A DNA stretch of 64,000 nucleotides from Nemopilema nomurai (taxonomy: Eukaryota > Cnidaria > Scyphozoa > Rhizostomeae > Rhizostomatidae): NCBI GenBank assembly GCA_003864495.1, contig ML133460.1, positions 1,253,941 through 1,317,940 of the forward strand. The letters are read 5' to 3'. Every line of letters begins with the position of its first letter. Position 1 is the first letter of the stretch. This document shows positions 39,901-52,387 of the stretch, piece by piece. The position numbers were made by a program, and so were the translations under genes. The notes under the pieces are model-generated. The model saw nothing but the letters and a program-made list of their open reading frames with translations. It searched no databases and was not told the DNA's origin.

Positions 39901-40290
39901 TGTAGATTTGAATTTGTAAAAATTTTTTGCTGTCAAAAAATACAATTGAGAAGCAAAATTTGAAAAAGAGACGACATTGATTTAGGCCATAAGCCTAAAA
40001 ATCTTCCAGTTAAGCTTATACACTTGAAGACTCCTTCGTTGCGATATCTTAACTGGTGCGTTTTGATTGTAGCTGCGAGGGATATTGGTTCCAAAGGAAG
40101 CTTAACAGACAGCGACATCAGGCGCTTGAACAAGCTATTCATGTGTTCTGAGCCAAATGCCCAGCAGATGCAAGAAGCAATAGTAGTCATGGAAAGTAAG
40201 GAGCCAGAAGAACTTATCCAGGAATCGAAACCAGGTGACATCATAAACGGGCCGTGCGAAAAGGAGAAAACTCTACATAAAGACGATTGA
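36991..40290 (+). CDS. Astacin-family zinc metalloprotease, 7 exons (first complete copy)
   Basis: Exons are 36991-37090, 37521-37559, 37980-38138, 38403-38523, 38633-38838, 39672-39854 and 40073-40290. Together they are 1026 bases, 341 residues. Order: signal peptide (residues 1-19), short propeptide with a GDD motif (51-53) like the astacin aspartate switch (F-x-G-D) that caps the zinc, a basic site GKRAV before the mature start, then the catalytic domain. The zinc site is [19 protein letters not shown] from residue 178 (ligands His178, His182, His188) and the Met-turn is SIMHY (231-235). The fold-spanning cysteines are present (Cys118 in TCISF, Cys294 in LFMC). The two cysteines that usually flank the strand before HExxH are absent. 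The tail (295-341) is charged with one cysteine (331) and has no EGF, CUB or ShK module. It is predicted to be a secreted endopeptidase. ATG choice rests on the signal peptide and on agreement with the paralogue. Confidence 0.9.
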
Positions 40291-42176
40291 TGATGGTCTT
40301 CACGACGCCTCGATCTTGAAGGTTGAAGCCATCTTAGAGAATTACAAATTTGTTTACTTGAAGGATACCATGTTTCATGCCAGCAGTGATGGTCCTATAG
40401 TCTGTTCACGAGAAGGCATATCATGCAAGTAGCAATCACATATGCAACTGTATATGTCACAAGAAATTGTAGATAAAATATATTTTTAGGTACGAGTTTG
40501 CTTAAATGTTTCATTCTCCAAGCTTTTTCTATTCTTTCTTTTTGTAGGTTATTTCCCTATTGAGATCTGGTCCGTTTTAAAAAGCCATCAAAGTTTTCCT
40601 ATAAAATTTGCTTTATTCTAAAAGAAATCGGATTTTTACCCTTGATACTAGATTGAGTCAGATTGGTAGAAAATTTCCATGTGTACCAATCTGTACAGTA
40701 TCTGTTGCCAAGTCAAAAAACTGACGTCCTTTAACGTACATTTGTATAGTTTGTTATGACTGCTTGATTTAGTAGTAAATATATGATTTTCTGTAACATA
40801 GTTCCATGATGGTTTGAAAGTTTTTTAAAGCAACCTGTTTTAAATTATAGTTTTTATCAAAAATTTTCAGAAGAAAAATTTGAAACATCATTATTTTTAT
40901 TCAGAAATATTTTTAAACAACAGCAAGGCATTTCCAATACTTGAAGTATAACAATGTAGAATAGAGAAACGAAGTGAATTTACAACCAATCTTTAGATAA
41001 GCAGATTGTAAAAAAGCACGTTCTTGCTCTTAAAAAGTTACCCATTGAATTCATGTTTGAGAATTTCAAGCAAAAGCTTGATTTAAAGAATCAGTTGCTT
41101 AATTTTCTACGCCTTTAAGGGCCTTTAGGCCAATGCAGTTTCACTAGAATGCGAAGAGCGGGAATTATACTTGAGCGCTTAGACCAAGGAATACATTGAG
41201 ATTCAAGGGATTCATGAGAGATACATGCATTCGAAGGGTTGGAGAGAAAGCTTCAGTATCTCCTTGAAATTAGAAGGTGTACAATGTTGAGTAGTGCATT
41301 GTGCAAATTTGATGAGAGTGTCCTATGTTGATGTTGGCGATGCAAAGGGCAGTGTGGCTGACTTAAAAACCTCTTTCTTGAAAACAAAATAGTTGATCGC
41401 CAACCAGTGAAGCCTAGCTGGATCCCTGACCTTTCCCATCTTAGCCTATAGTCAAATTAAAGCCTACGAGAAAAAGCGTCGTATACGATACATCAGCGAC
41501 AAAGCAGCAATTAACAAAGTAAGACTACTGATCACTGACAAGTATTGAAATAAGCAGCTGCATATGAAATTCAAAAGTGAGTAGAAACTCAGCTTTGTAG
41601 AAATGAACTAAACTTTTGTCTGAAATAAATACAGGTTTTTTTTAAGTACGCCTTTAAGAAAGGACGCAACGACCTAAGTCTGCCCAAATGCTTTTGCTTC
41701 AGATTTAAAAGAGTGTGTACCTGTCTGTAAAATGGTAACATTGTACATGATGCGGGGAAGCTTTTGCAGCTTAGCACTTAGACATTTGTTTAACGAAGCC
41801 CCTGTATCATGAAACAAGTATCCCAGCTAAGCTGGAGATTTTGTCTGTTTCACAGATCAACCACAATGCATGTATAATAATGTGCAAAAACTCAGAAAAA
41901 ACTTCAAGTAAACATTACGATATAAAAACAAAGTTGTTAGCTCATCTATAAACTTGTCACCGAGGTATTAATATTTTCACAATGATCTAAACATATTTTC
42001 AAAAAACGTGCTAATTGTTTTGGAGCAGGTATGTTCATTGCCAGTGAACCGATAATTTTTTCAGGTACTCTGTTCTTTAGAGAAATGCTTCTGGTATCAG
42101 ATACCCGACGGATCAGTTGCTTGTGTATGAAAAGTGAACGGTGTAAAGAAAGATTTTGTACAGTGCAAGAAGTTGG
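40291..42176. other. Spacer between the two astacin genes
   Basis: No coding content seen. The last 150 bases (from about 42023) match the region upstream of the first astacin (from about 36826). Both begin AGCAGGTA and carry CACTGGCAGTGAA/CATTGCCAGTGAA-type and CAGGTGCTTTGTTC/CAGGTACTCTGTTC-type blocks, which suggests a shared, duplicated promoter or 5' leader. Confidence 0.6.
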
Positions 42177-45100
42177 ATGCGAGTAGGAAAAAAAAAGTTA
42201 CTGCACTTTCTGTTAGTGGTTCTTGCTTTTGAGAGCATTGCTGCGCAGAAGCAGAAAAACCTTGTAGAAGTTTGTGGTTTGGACATGGGTGAGAGTTTGT
42301 TTTACATCAATCGAACTTTTGACATAAAAAGTCGAATTGTCCGACCAATTCATAAATGGCCAAAGAAAAGCAAAAAGTTCTATTGAATGCAAATATTTCT
42401 AGCATTGGAAATAATTTTTTTTTGAAAAATAACTGTAAAAGGTTATATCAAAGAATCGAAATTTATTCTCATTTCTTTTGTTCTAGTAAAGAGTACAAAG
42501 GATGTCGAGAAAGGAATGAGTGATGCCGAGAAGACAGAGCGGGAAGGTTTGATCCCTTGATTTTGCTTGAATGTAGACAATTTAATCCTCTTTTGGCATC
42601 ATCTCACTGGTTCATGTCATTCAGTGTCAGCAGAGTGTTTCAAACGTAAATGTTCCTTTGGATGCTCATGCACTGATAAAAGTTCTGAAAATGCTGTGCA
42701 GAGTTAAGAGAAGGAAGCATACCACACAAAAAATCAAACCTCTTGTATGTACCTTCGCGCGCTACAACTGACACAATTATTACGTTTCTGTTGTATTAAA
42801 AACGATATCTTCGAAAGAGATCCTTTAACTTGATTTACACTCGCCATTGCATGTGTGTTGTCCTTGAAAAGGCCTCTGCTTCACCATTCTAGAAGCCTAA
42901 GGGAACACAGCATTTTCTTCTAGTAAAATAGAAGCCCTCATAGAAAATCCAGCTCATGATTACCAAACTATATTCCAAACTCCATGCCAGTGTTCCTTTC
43001 CTATTCATTTTTTCATTGCGAAAAATACTCGATTTTAGAGGGTGGGAGGACGTTAGAGGCTGAAAATTTAGGAATTGCTCCAACACCGACTGCCGCTGTC
43101 ATATGCGTTTCGGTAACCTTATTATTTGTAAAACATTGTGTTTCACAATGTTACACTTTGCATCGGGTACCAAAACGCAAATTACACCGCACTTGGTAAT
43201 GCCATGAAAGGAAACTTTACGGTACTGCATTTATGCCACAGCACGATACAGTGAAAGTAGCACAAAATGGTGGACAATTGAACTAAGAAGAGCGAAGTAA
43301 CGACCCTCAGGGGTGCATTGTTCTCTATCCCAGCCAGCTATGCCAACTTTTAGGACTAGATCAGCTCCTGGCGAAGAGCTTTGAAACATGTGTACGCTAG
43401 GTTTCGGGCGGGTATCATTCATGCTGCCTTGCCCGTTTTCCATCAATTTGTTCAATCATGGTAGATGAAATAATTACTCCGGTTTTCCATTTTTGTTGCG
43501 TAGAGAAAATTACAGGAGATGACATCATTCGGACCCCAGAGAAAATGAAAGCCAAACCAGAAAAGGAAAAAGGCAAAGAAAAGAGAGCAGTAAAGACAGG
43601 AACTACCAAATATTGGCCTATTGATAAGCCGATTTACTATAGCCTTGACACCAACATCAAAACAGGTGAGTCAAAGCTCCCCAGTATTCAGAATAAAATG
43701 TCACGGCGCTTATTGCTTCTTAAGGGTTCTAACACTAGATTGAAATTAATTTTTGTTGTTGTGCAATGTTGTTGTTGTACCACAAAAACCTTGGTCTAAA
43801 AAGCCTAGCATTGAAGCGGCCGATTGTTGATTAGAGTGCAGCCTAAAGATTAATTTTTTGTGTTATTAAACAGTTGGCTCGTTGTTTTGTCTAAGCTATT
43901 TTACTCAAAGTATGTATGGTTTCTTAACATTGAAATCATCAAGCATTTCGTGTACGACCCTCTGCTCAAAAGTTGGAGAAAAAAGAACTGTCTTGTTGTG
44001 AAAATCTTGCAGTAGTTTTGCATTCTTTTTTAAATTCTATTAAATGTACAGTCAGTTAAATTCCGATCGAAAAAAGGTCATTAATAAACATGTAGGCTTA
44101 TCAAAATCTGTATATAGAACTATTAGTATTTGGGATGGTTCTCTGTGGAACTTTTTCTGAATTACTGTACAATTGAAACTTATTTGGAATACCGACATAC
44201 TAGCAGTTTTCCACCTAGTTACTTGTAATCAAACAAATAATCGCTTCCTAGCTACTATCGATGATTGCTATGAACCAAAATGCTCTCGGGATATTGCAAC
44301 TAAATATTGTATACCATCAGACTGAAAAGTTATCAATATTGCAACTGCAAGATTGGTTACATTTTTGGCTGAAAATGAAAAAGCCAGTAAACTGCTATTT
44401 TAATAAGCACAATAATTTATTCAAATAGTTCAAAAAGTATAGCAACACGATAGATTCTATTTTGCTGTCATTCAAATTTCAGCGGCATTGATTGATAACA
44501 TAAAAGCAGCAATTCAGGTTTTTGAAGATTATACGTGCATAAAATTCGAAAAAGTGGAGAAAAGCAATAAGGAAAAATTTCACATAACTTCGGGTGAGTA
44601 CAAATATCCTCAGCGTATGTTATTTTAGGAAGCGAGTTTTTAATGCAGGCACAATTGTAGATATATTTTTATGTCCCTGTTTGACATGGCTAGCCGAGCG
44701 ATAATCTTATTTAATGAAAACAATGGAGAGTTGGACTTGTATGGAAATTAACAGATCAAATTATCATCACTGCCGTACATTCGTAGTAATGCCGTTGTTG
44801 ATGGACAGAGAGCTAAATTTTGCATCTGCATGGTGTGTCTAGAATTCAAATTCTGCAAAATTTCATAGATACTTCAAGACGTTCATTGCATAGGGAATTT
44901 CAGCATCTCGTTGTTTTTGTAAAAAACTGTTGAACTTTAATGACTGTGAGAAGGCTGCAACGGAAAAGGCCTCTGTTCCTGTTTGCTTTTCATATAGCTG
45001 CTTTTATTGCTGTTGTTGTTGCTGCTCCCGCTATTATTAAGCATTCCCTATCAAGTTGTACTACAAAAGGATAATTCTTACAGGAATAGAATTTCAACCC

Positions 45101-48100
45101 CTGGATCAATTCAATTTTAATGTATAATTATTGTACTTTCCCTTTCTAGACCTCTGAAGACTCAAGGGAAATGTCTCCTCGATTTAAGCTGTAAATTTGA
45201 CAAGCTATATGCTTTATCTTTTGTATTTCTCAATGACTTTAGTAACCATCTTGCCGTTTAGAGAAGCACCACGAGCAAATTCTTATATTGGGATGCAGGA
45301 AGGAGGAATATTCCCATATCAGTGGGTAAATCTAGTGAAGAAAATGAAAGTTGGCGAAGTTCTTCACGAGGTAATGCACGCGTTTGGCTTTATACATGAA
45401 CAAGAAAGGCCGGACAGAGACAAGTACATTAATATCCACTGGGAAAATATCGAAGAGGGTATGTTGTGTCATATTCTGTTAAAATGTCATTTTGAAGCCA
45501 ATTTGTAGAATATTACCTATATTTCAAAGAGTTGAGGATACTGATGAGATGAATGAACTGATAAGCAAGAAAGTCATAAAGCGATTGTAGGATCGAACCA
45601 AAAAATTAGCAGATTATTGGAACAATGGAATGTCTAAAAACAGATGAATAAATGATAAGAGGCTGAGTACTTTTTCTTTATAGCAAATGAAACAACACTC
45701 CACTGGTCTATTTCCTAGGCGACAACAACAGAAGAAGTAGACGTTGTACTAAAGTTTTCTTGAAATCAATCGATTCTCGACTTTTCTCTATACGTGACTT
45801 ATAACGCAAAACTGGCATACAGAACATGGTTAATTTTACTGTAATCTCCTCAGCGTATAATTTGCAAAGTGCAATATAGCTTTGAGTCAGTGCTGCAAAT
45901 GAGAATACACTTTTAGAACATGTCTTGATGCATTTGCAGCATGCATTGTATGAATCCAGTTTTGCCGTTATGTCTTGTGTTTTCTGCATATCAGAAACTC
46001 AGTTTTAAGAAATACAGACCCTTAATTTGTTGTTAAAAAATAGCCCCTTTGATTAGAAAATGGCGATAGTCTGAAAAAAGCCTTGTTTCTTATTGAAAAA
46101 GTTTCATGTAAGTAAGTAAATCCTTTGTAAAACAGAACAAGATATTAAAATTGACAAACGACAAATACAAATAAAATAGTATACGGTATTTCTATCACAA
46201 TCATTGTGCTTGTGTCTGAGTAGATGATCAATAGTAAAATGTGGTTTTTTGCATAAGAAACATTACCCTGATTTTATGTTTATATCTCATTATATAAGTA
46301 ACGTGTAAGACCTGGAATCAAAAAGTTTGCTTCTTTATGCGGGACACTAATGTATCCGACAAAAACGTCACCCATTACACTGGTCAACACAACTTTTCTG
46401 CCAGGCTCAACCTACATCTACATTACCTAATTTTGAGGTGCTGATTTGAAAAATGCCATCCGTTTTTTTCTAGCACGTCAGGTTTTATCTGTACAAATTT
46501 CGTTAAATTCAGGTAATTTAACGAAAAAGGTGCATTATTCATTAAGTTTTGTGAACAATGATACCTAGATGAGTATATGATGCTCACATGATTTTTTTTA
46601 AAGAAGATACTATATTTCCAATCCGTCAACATTTTCAATAGCTAAGTCATACATAAGTTTAAGGAGGGGGAGCATCCGTAGACGGGGGTTTTCTCCTAGC
46701 TACGACTCTGGACGAAAGGAAACCGAACAGCTCTTAAATTCGAAATTCCTATGGTCTGGCGTGAACCAGCCCATCATATTGATGATTGTTATTTCTGCAT
46801 GACTAACTTAGCTGGATTCAATAAAGTGAACAGAAAGAACATTCTCTATCCGACAATTTCTTCAGCTATACGGCCAATTCATCATTCTGACGAAAACCCT
46901 GTGCCAGTTTTTAAAGAGTTACTTGATATTCCCATAACAGCTACATCTCTTGCACAAGATCTCCCTCCTGAAAGGTCGACTGAAACCGATTCAGACCCTG
47001 AATGTCAAGATAACGATGACGATTTTGACTATCATGAGTGTTCAAGTGAACCAAACCGCTTCAACCAAGACGATCTGAGTGATCTAATCCGTGATTTGAA
47101 TCTTTCCAAGGAATCTGCTGAGTTGCTTGCTTCACGCCTTAAGGAAAGAAATTTTCTGAAACCCAAGACAAAGGTGACATTCTACAGGAACAGGGATGTT
47201 GCATTTCTTCCGTATTTCAAACAATATGAAGAAATTGTTGTCTGCAATGATGTAGAGCCTTTATTGATGGAACTAGGTATTCATCATTATGATGCGAACT
47301 CCTGACGCCTATTCATTGACAGTTCCAAGAGAAGTTTGAAATGTGTGTTGCTACACAACACAAATGAATACGCTTCAATTCCGATTGGCCATTCGACAAG
47401 ACTGAAGGAGAAGTATGAACCAGTTAAACAGGTCCTTGGAGCATCAAGTACTACAGTCATAACTGGAAAATCTGCGTCGACCTGAAAATGGTGAATTTCC
47501 TGCTTGGACAGCAATCTGGCTATACGAAACATCCGTGCTTCGTATGTATGTGGGACAGTCGCGATAGAGTCAACCATTGGGTAAAAAAGGATTGGGCACC
47601 TGGAGAAACGCTTAGAGCTGGAGACAAAAATGTCACAAACACACTCCTTGTACCCAGAGACAGGATCATACTCCCTCCTCTACATATAAAGTTGGGACTG
47701 ATCAAGCACTAAGTTAAAGCTCTGGACAAAGATAGAGATTGCTTCAGATACATTTGTCAATCATTTCCTGGTCTGAGTCTTGAGAAACTTAAAGCAGGGA
47801 TCTTTGATGGACCTGACATCCGAAAACTAATGAAAGACGACAACTTTCCACTTTCATTGAATCAACTTGAAGTTGATGCGTGGCAGGGCTTCGTTGAAGT
47901 CGGGCAGAACTTCCTTGGTAATAAGAGGGCCACTGACGATGTAGAAGTCGTCCAAAGCATGTTATATGCGTATCAACGTCTTGGAGCTAACATGAGCATC
48001 AAAGTGCACTTCTTGCAAAACCACCTCGACCGGTTTCCTGCCAAATGTGGCGATGTTAGCGACGAACAAGGTGAAAGTTTTCACCAAGATATTAAGGAAA

Positions 48101-51002
48101 TGGAAACCAGGTATCAAGGAATATGGGATGCTCGAATGATGGCAGACTATTGCTGGAGCATCAAACGCGACAACCCAGATGCAAACCATTCGCGCCAGTC
48201 ACGAAAAAGAAAGTTCCTACCATAACCCTCCAGTTCTTTTATGGAATAAAGCTCTGAAATCTTCAGGAACTGCTGCTTTGACTTAACCAAGTAACGATAT
48301 TGCTGTTTTCTTGTGTTTATATATTTCTCATTCGTTGAAAAGTCTAAGATAGTTGCGTTCGTATATTTTGAGGTATTTTTTGTGTATATCAAAATTGGTA
48401 TGTAATTCCAGTTTTTGCTCAAAATCTACCACTTTTTTAGAATTAGGCAAAAAATGAAATTCAAAAAGCAGAAAATATTGACGTGATGGGGCAAAATGGA
48501 TATTATTTTCAGAATCAGCATATGTCAATTGGGTAAAATCACTTCAAATGGAAACCAGCAGAGGACAACAAATTTTTTTTGTTGGCCAGTGTTATCTTTC
48601 AGATTCCTTTTGTCTACGTCAAAATAGTTTTAGGACCTACCTATGAGAATTTACTAAAACCGAACTTTTGTAGACATAAAAGGTTTATTTATTTAAATAT
48701 ATGACCATAAAAATTGGCCAAAAAGCTCTTATTTACCCATTTGCATATGGTATTTGATCCACAACTTTTTATTCTTTCAGATAGCTTTTCACATGACGTC
48801 TCTATGCGCAATTGTACTTCGCTTCTTTTTCCCTCATTTTCACTCGTGTGCAAGTTTAAGAAACCTTGTGTTTCTTATACTCCCCATTAGATAGCAAAAT
48901 TATTCGTATTATGATTTTCTTTTACAGAAGTACTGCCTTCTTTAGTGTATTTCTCTATGCCTGTGTTGAACAAATGTATTTGACCGCTATTCCAATAGAA
49001 TGGTAGATTATTTAGTCAGAGCTATCTATCTTTATTACCTTTGTGATTGATTTAGGTAAGGAAAAGAATTTCGAAAAAGAAGAAGAAGCAAACACGTATG
49101 GTGAAGAATACGACTTTAATAGTATCATGCACTACAAAGGAAACTTTTTTGGTACTCCAACGCGCAAGTTTGGATTTGTGATTAAGAAGAAAACAATTAC
49201 AGCAAAGGATGCATATGGAGGAGGTAAATATCGCAATACAACTTTTATCAAGGAATCCACCCACTTTTATCAAGGATTCCACTGTTTTCTTAAGAGTACT
49301 TGCTGCTCATAGTTCCTAATTAAATACCTTCATGACAAACTTTTATCTGATTTTCTGAAATGGACAATGCTACTGGAGAACCTCTGTTCAGATTTTTCAC
49401 GAAGTGAGGAATTGTTCTGTGTGGCCTTAAGACATACCTAATTTTAAGGAAATTTTATCACTGCACATTCTACAAGAAATCAAGGGTGGGTGTAGGAAGG
49501 AAGAAGTAATTTGCGAGATTTTTCCATTTCTGAGGCCTTAAAATGGCTTAGGATCCTGCAAATTCAATGAAAACTAACGGTTCGTTTTGCTGAAACGTGA
49601 AAATAGGTAGAAATTGCTGCTAATATTTAACCAAGTGATCAATTTCTGGGACACTCTTACATAAGTCTTTGTATGCATTTGCAGTTGAATGCACTGCACA
49701 AACAGACTTTAGGAGGGGAGTGTCGATGTCTAATTTTCTTCGGTCGTCATCCAGAAGCTTCCATAGACCACGATGCTCTCCAACATTTTTATTTTCTCCG
49801 TCAGTTGAAAGATGAGTTATCACTTTCATTACTTCGTCGAAGCCAACATTGTCGTCTGCTCCCAATTTCAATGCTGCGAGGCACCAGGATCAGTCACGTG
49901 TCCAATGCCAATAAACTTGAGATCTGGTTCCCCATTTTCATCGACTACATTTAGTAGCATGTATTGATGATCCTTCTGCGTTTTATCCATGGACGCACCA
50001 AAGCGAAGAGATGCAGCAATGCAGGAATGCATTTTTTTCTTGAACTTTGGCAGGTCAGAACGGACTATAGTGCGCAAAAGTTATTGTACAACTGGGGTCG
50101 AATATACTGCAGATCAAAGTCAGAAGGCGTGTATGGTTGGAAAGGTTGAGATTGTAGTTGAATTCATGAGCAAGGGCTGACAGAATCATTGCACGTGTTG
50201 CGGCTAGAGCTTGTTGCCTCGTCCTCTCTAACTTCTTTTTCTGTCTTTCCATGTTCCTTCGATGTCTTTTTCTAGTCGTTGATGAATTAAAAAATCTATC
50301 AATCGTACCTTGCTTCTTGGACGACATTGTTCGGTAGTTTGAAGTCAATTTTGCTTTTGAAAACGTTCTTATTAAGATGTTTATACCAGCGTTAAGTTAA
50401 CTATAAATATTCTATCTTGTTTTTACGCCTCCTTCCTGTTTTATTCTGGGAAATATAAACACTTGAATAGGTTTTGGAACTCAACCAGGACTTTTCTAAA
50501 ACAATCTTGATGATCTTTTTGACGTTTTGAAATTCTGTCAGGTTCAGAATTCTGTAAGTCCGAAGATTCTAAAAATTCTGAAATGCCTTAGAGTTGGTAA
50601 AGCAGTTAAACTTTGCAATATGTATGAACAGAAAAAAGTCATGACCCTTTTCCAAGTACGACGAAAATGACAAAGCGCCGTTTTTATCACTGCACATTTC
50701 ATGATTTATCACTGCACGTTTTCAGCTTATCACTGCACACTAAATTTAGGTATGTCTTAAGAAAACTTCGATGTTGTTTTGCAGTTGATAGAGTAATTGG
50801 TGCCGGTGAGAGTTTGACAGACAGCGACATTAGGCGCTTGAATAAGCTGTTTATGTGCGCTGAGGTCAAAGATGACCAGATGAAACTAGCAAAAGCCGTC
50901 ATAGAGAGTAAAAAAGCAGAAGAGCTTGTCGAGGAATCAAAAGAAAAGGACATCGTCAACGGACCATGCGAAAAGGAGAAGCAACTGCATAAGAATGATT
51001 AA
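42177..51002 (+). CDS. Astacin-family zinc metalloprotease, 7 exons (second complete copy)
   Basis: Exons are 42177-42288, 42487-42546, 43504-43665, 44483-44593, 45264-45458, 49056-49223 and 50785-51002, again exactly 1026 bases and 341 residues. Order: signal peptide (about 1-23), propeptide with GDD (62-64), basic site KEKRAV, catalytic domain with [19 protein letters not shown] from residue 183 and Met-turn SIMHY (236-240), then [15 protein letters not shown] ending at Cys294 and the charged tail with one cysteine (331). As in the first copy, the second usual catalytic-domain disulfide is absent. Exon 4 ends in phase 1 where the paralogue ends in phase 2. The frame is kept only if exon 5 uses the AG at 45262-45263 rather than the overlapping AG at 45260-45261. 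Introns 5 and 6 are long because they contain dead transposon-type genes. An upstream non-ATG extension is possible, but the ATG at 42177 gives a clean signal peptide. Confidence 0.87.
46697..48225 (+). pseudogene. Decayed repetitive-family gene in astacin intron 5
   Basis: About 500 codons of one ancestral frame can be followed: [20 protein letters not shown] near the start (a CxxC at about 46790-46800), an acidic stretch, [20 protein letters not shown], then [42 protein letters not shown] and [13 protein letters not shown] near the end at 48225. It is broken by an in-frame TGA at about 47303, a frameshift near 47450 and a TAA at about 47709. From memory, this matches a high-copy uncharacterised protein family seen in arthropod and cnidarian genomes that behaves like part of a mobile element; I do not know its transposon class. 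It lies in the same orientation as the host gene. Confidence 0.75.
49426..50761 (-). mobile_element. Degenerate hAT-type element filling astacin intron 6
   Basis: A 21-base inverted repeat (CTTAAGACATACCTAA then TTTA with one mismatch) lies at 49426-49446 and 50741-50761. Inside are four copies of TATCACTGCACA/G near the ends (about 49458, 50678, 50708, 50729), which resemble subterminal repeats. Between them lies a broken hAT-like transposase on the minus strand. No 8-bp target duplication is visible at these coordinates, so the true ends may differ or have decayed. The right repeat ends 23 bases before astacin exon 7. Confidence 0.6.
49560..50327 (-). pseudogene. Broken hAT-like transposase (KIAA1586/ZNF862-like class)
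   Basis: On the minus strand the sequence starts [13 protein letters not shown] and runs through [15 protein letters not shown] (frame change near 50075), [18 protein letters not shown] (frame change near 49870) and [20 protein letters not shown] with [19 protein letters not shown]. After a stop near 49620 it continues as [14 protein letters not shown]. The order and wording (short basic N-terminus, DG-x-NVG-x-H-GLW, then C-x-x-H with a following F-H-x-S) is that of domesticated and active hAT transposases related to KIAA1586-type proteins. At least two frameshifts and two stops are present and the C-terminal half is absent, so it is not functional. Confidence 0.7.
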
Positions 51003-51057
51003 AGAAATTGGATGACATTTGAATGCTTCTTCATAGTCAAAATGCCTTTAGGCCTAT

Positions 51058-51063
51058 AATAAA
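51058..51063 (+). promoter_or_regulatory. Polyadenylation signal of the second astacin
   Basis: AATAAA lies 56 bases after the stop codon; a second AATAAA follows at 51111-51116. Either could direct 3' end formation. Confidence 0.5.
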
Positions 51064-52387
51064 CAAGACAGTAAGAAATTAACAATATTGTTTGTCTACA
51101 ATGCGCACTGAATAAAGTAAAACTTTTTGAGTTCAGAAAAAGTGGATTAGAAGAAAATATGTTGTTACTGCTTGTTCTCGAAATCTGTCAGTCCTTTTTA
51201 GATAATGTGATGAAAATCTTTCTTGAATCGCATCAAAATAGTTGTTTCTCCAAATCATCCATCGCCCGCTAAATTAAAGCAAACAAGCAACAGTCAATCG
51301 CTAAGAATCTTACAGATGTATTTAAAAGGAAAAGTTGATGTGTAGCATTACTGATTCGAAAAGGGACCTCGGTGACATGATAACTCCCTTCCGTAACCAT
51401 AAGCCTAGTCCAAAAAGTTCTAATTGTATTCTTTCCTTTGAAAAGAGATTCTGTTCAAAGTATTTAATTGTGTTTAGAACCGTGGATTGAAAACCTCTCG
51501 ATATTTCTCCGCACCACCGTTCGTTACCGCATGTTTCAGGAATTTCTTTGATTGACCTTTACTGGAACGTGTTCTGAATATTGCATCAACTTTTGTTTTC
51601 AATGATTCATCGACGCGCATAATTGTACATTTTGTTTCTCCAGCTTCCCATTATTGACATTTTCGGTCGAATATATTGCTTGGCTTCTCGCTTCTCGCTA
51701 GGTTTTTTGCCATCTGCTCTGCTAAGAAACATGAGATCTGATCATCAGATGTTGGCGCAAATGGATCGATGACCCATGGACGTGATCAAAGTCACGTGGG
51801 CTCCAATACACCATTCATGGATGATGTTACTTGTAGGCAAAGCAATATCTCTGCAACCTGATGCTTTCATTTCATTTGCAATTTACGTTTCTTTGGCCGT
51901 CCCAAGATGGACCACAGGTTCATCGAAATGGTTAAAACATTTAGTACTCACCAGTTGATTTCGATAACTAAAAGAGTTTATAGAAAATTCTAGGTCATGC
52001 AAAATGGTTTATGGGCCAGGATCTCTGTACTGTCACAAGTTCGCACACAACAAATAATTGGTTGTAGGTTTCAGCAAGAAAAAGTAAAAATGGAAGAAAC
52101 AGCTGTTTCTATCTGACATATTTTGCACTGTTTTCAAGTTTAAAGGTCAATTTACGTAAACCCAAGAAAACTTGTATTTCGCATCGAAAGAGTTTCATTG
52201 TAAAGGCTGAAATACACGGTCCTTTTTACGTCCGTTTTCACCTAAAGAATGAAAAAGAGGGATGGCGGTTACCTGTAAAGCAAGACACCGTGATTCCAGC
52301 CATACATGAATTTCTCTGTTTGTTGTCTTTGCTTCGACATTTTGAAATTCGAATTTTTAGTTTTTAGTATGTAATGACAGTTAGGCT

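Noticed and set aside
46499..46525. 11-bp hairpin TTCGTTAAATT / AATTTAACGAA
   Set aside because: Perfect stem, but isolated in an intron with no flanking duplication or repeated partner; AT-rich hairpins of this size are common by chance.
50667..50784. Open frame running into the last astacin exon from an ATG at 50667
   Set aside because: The upstream part is the end of the hAT element and its subterminal repeats. The acceptor GCAG at 50781-50784 and the paralogue define the true exon start.
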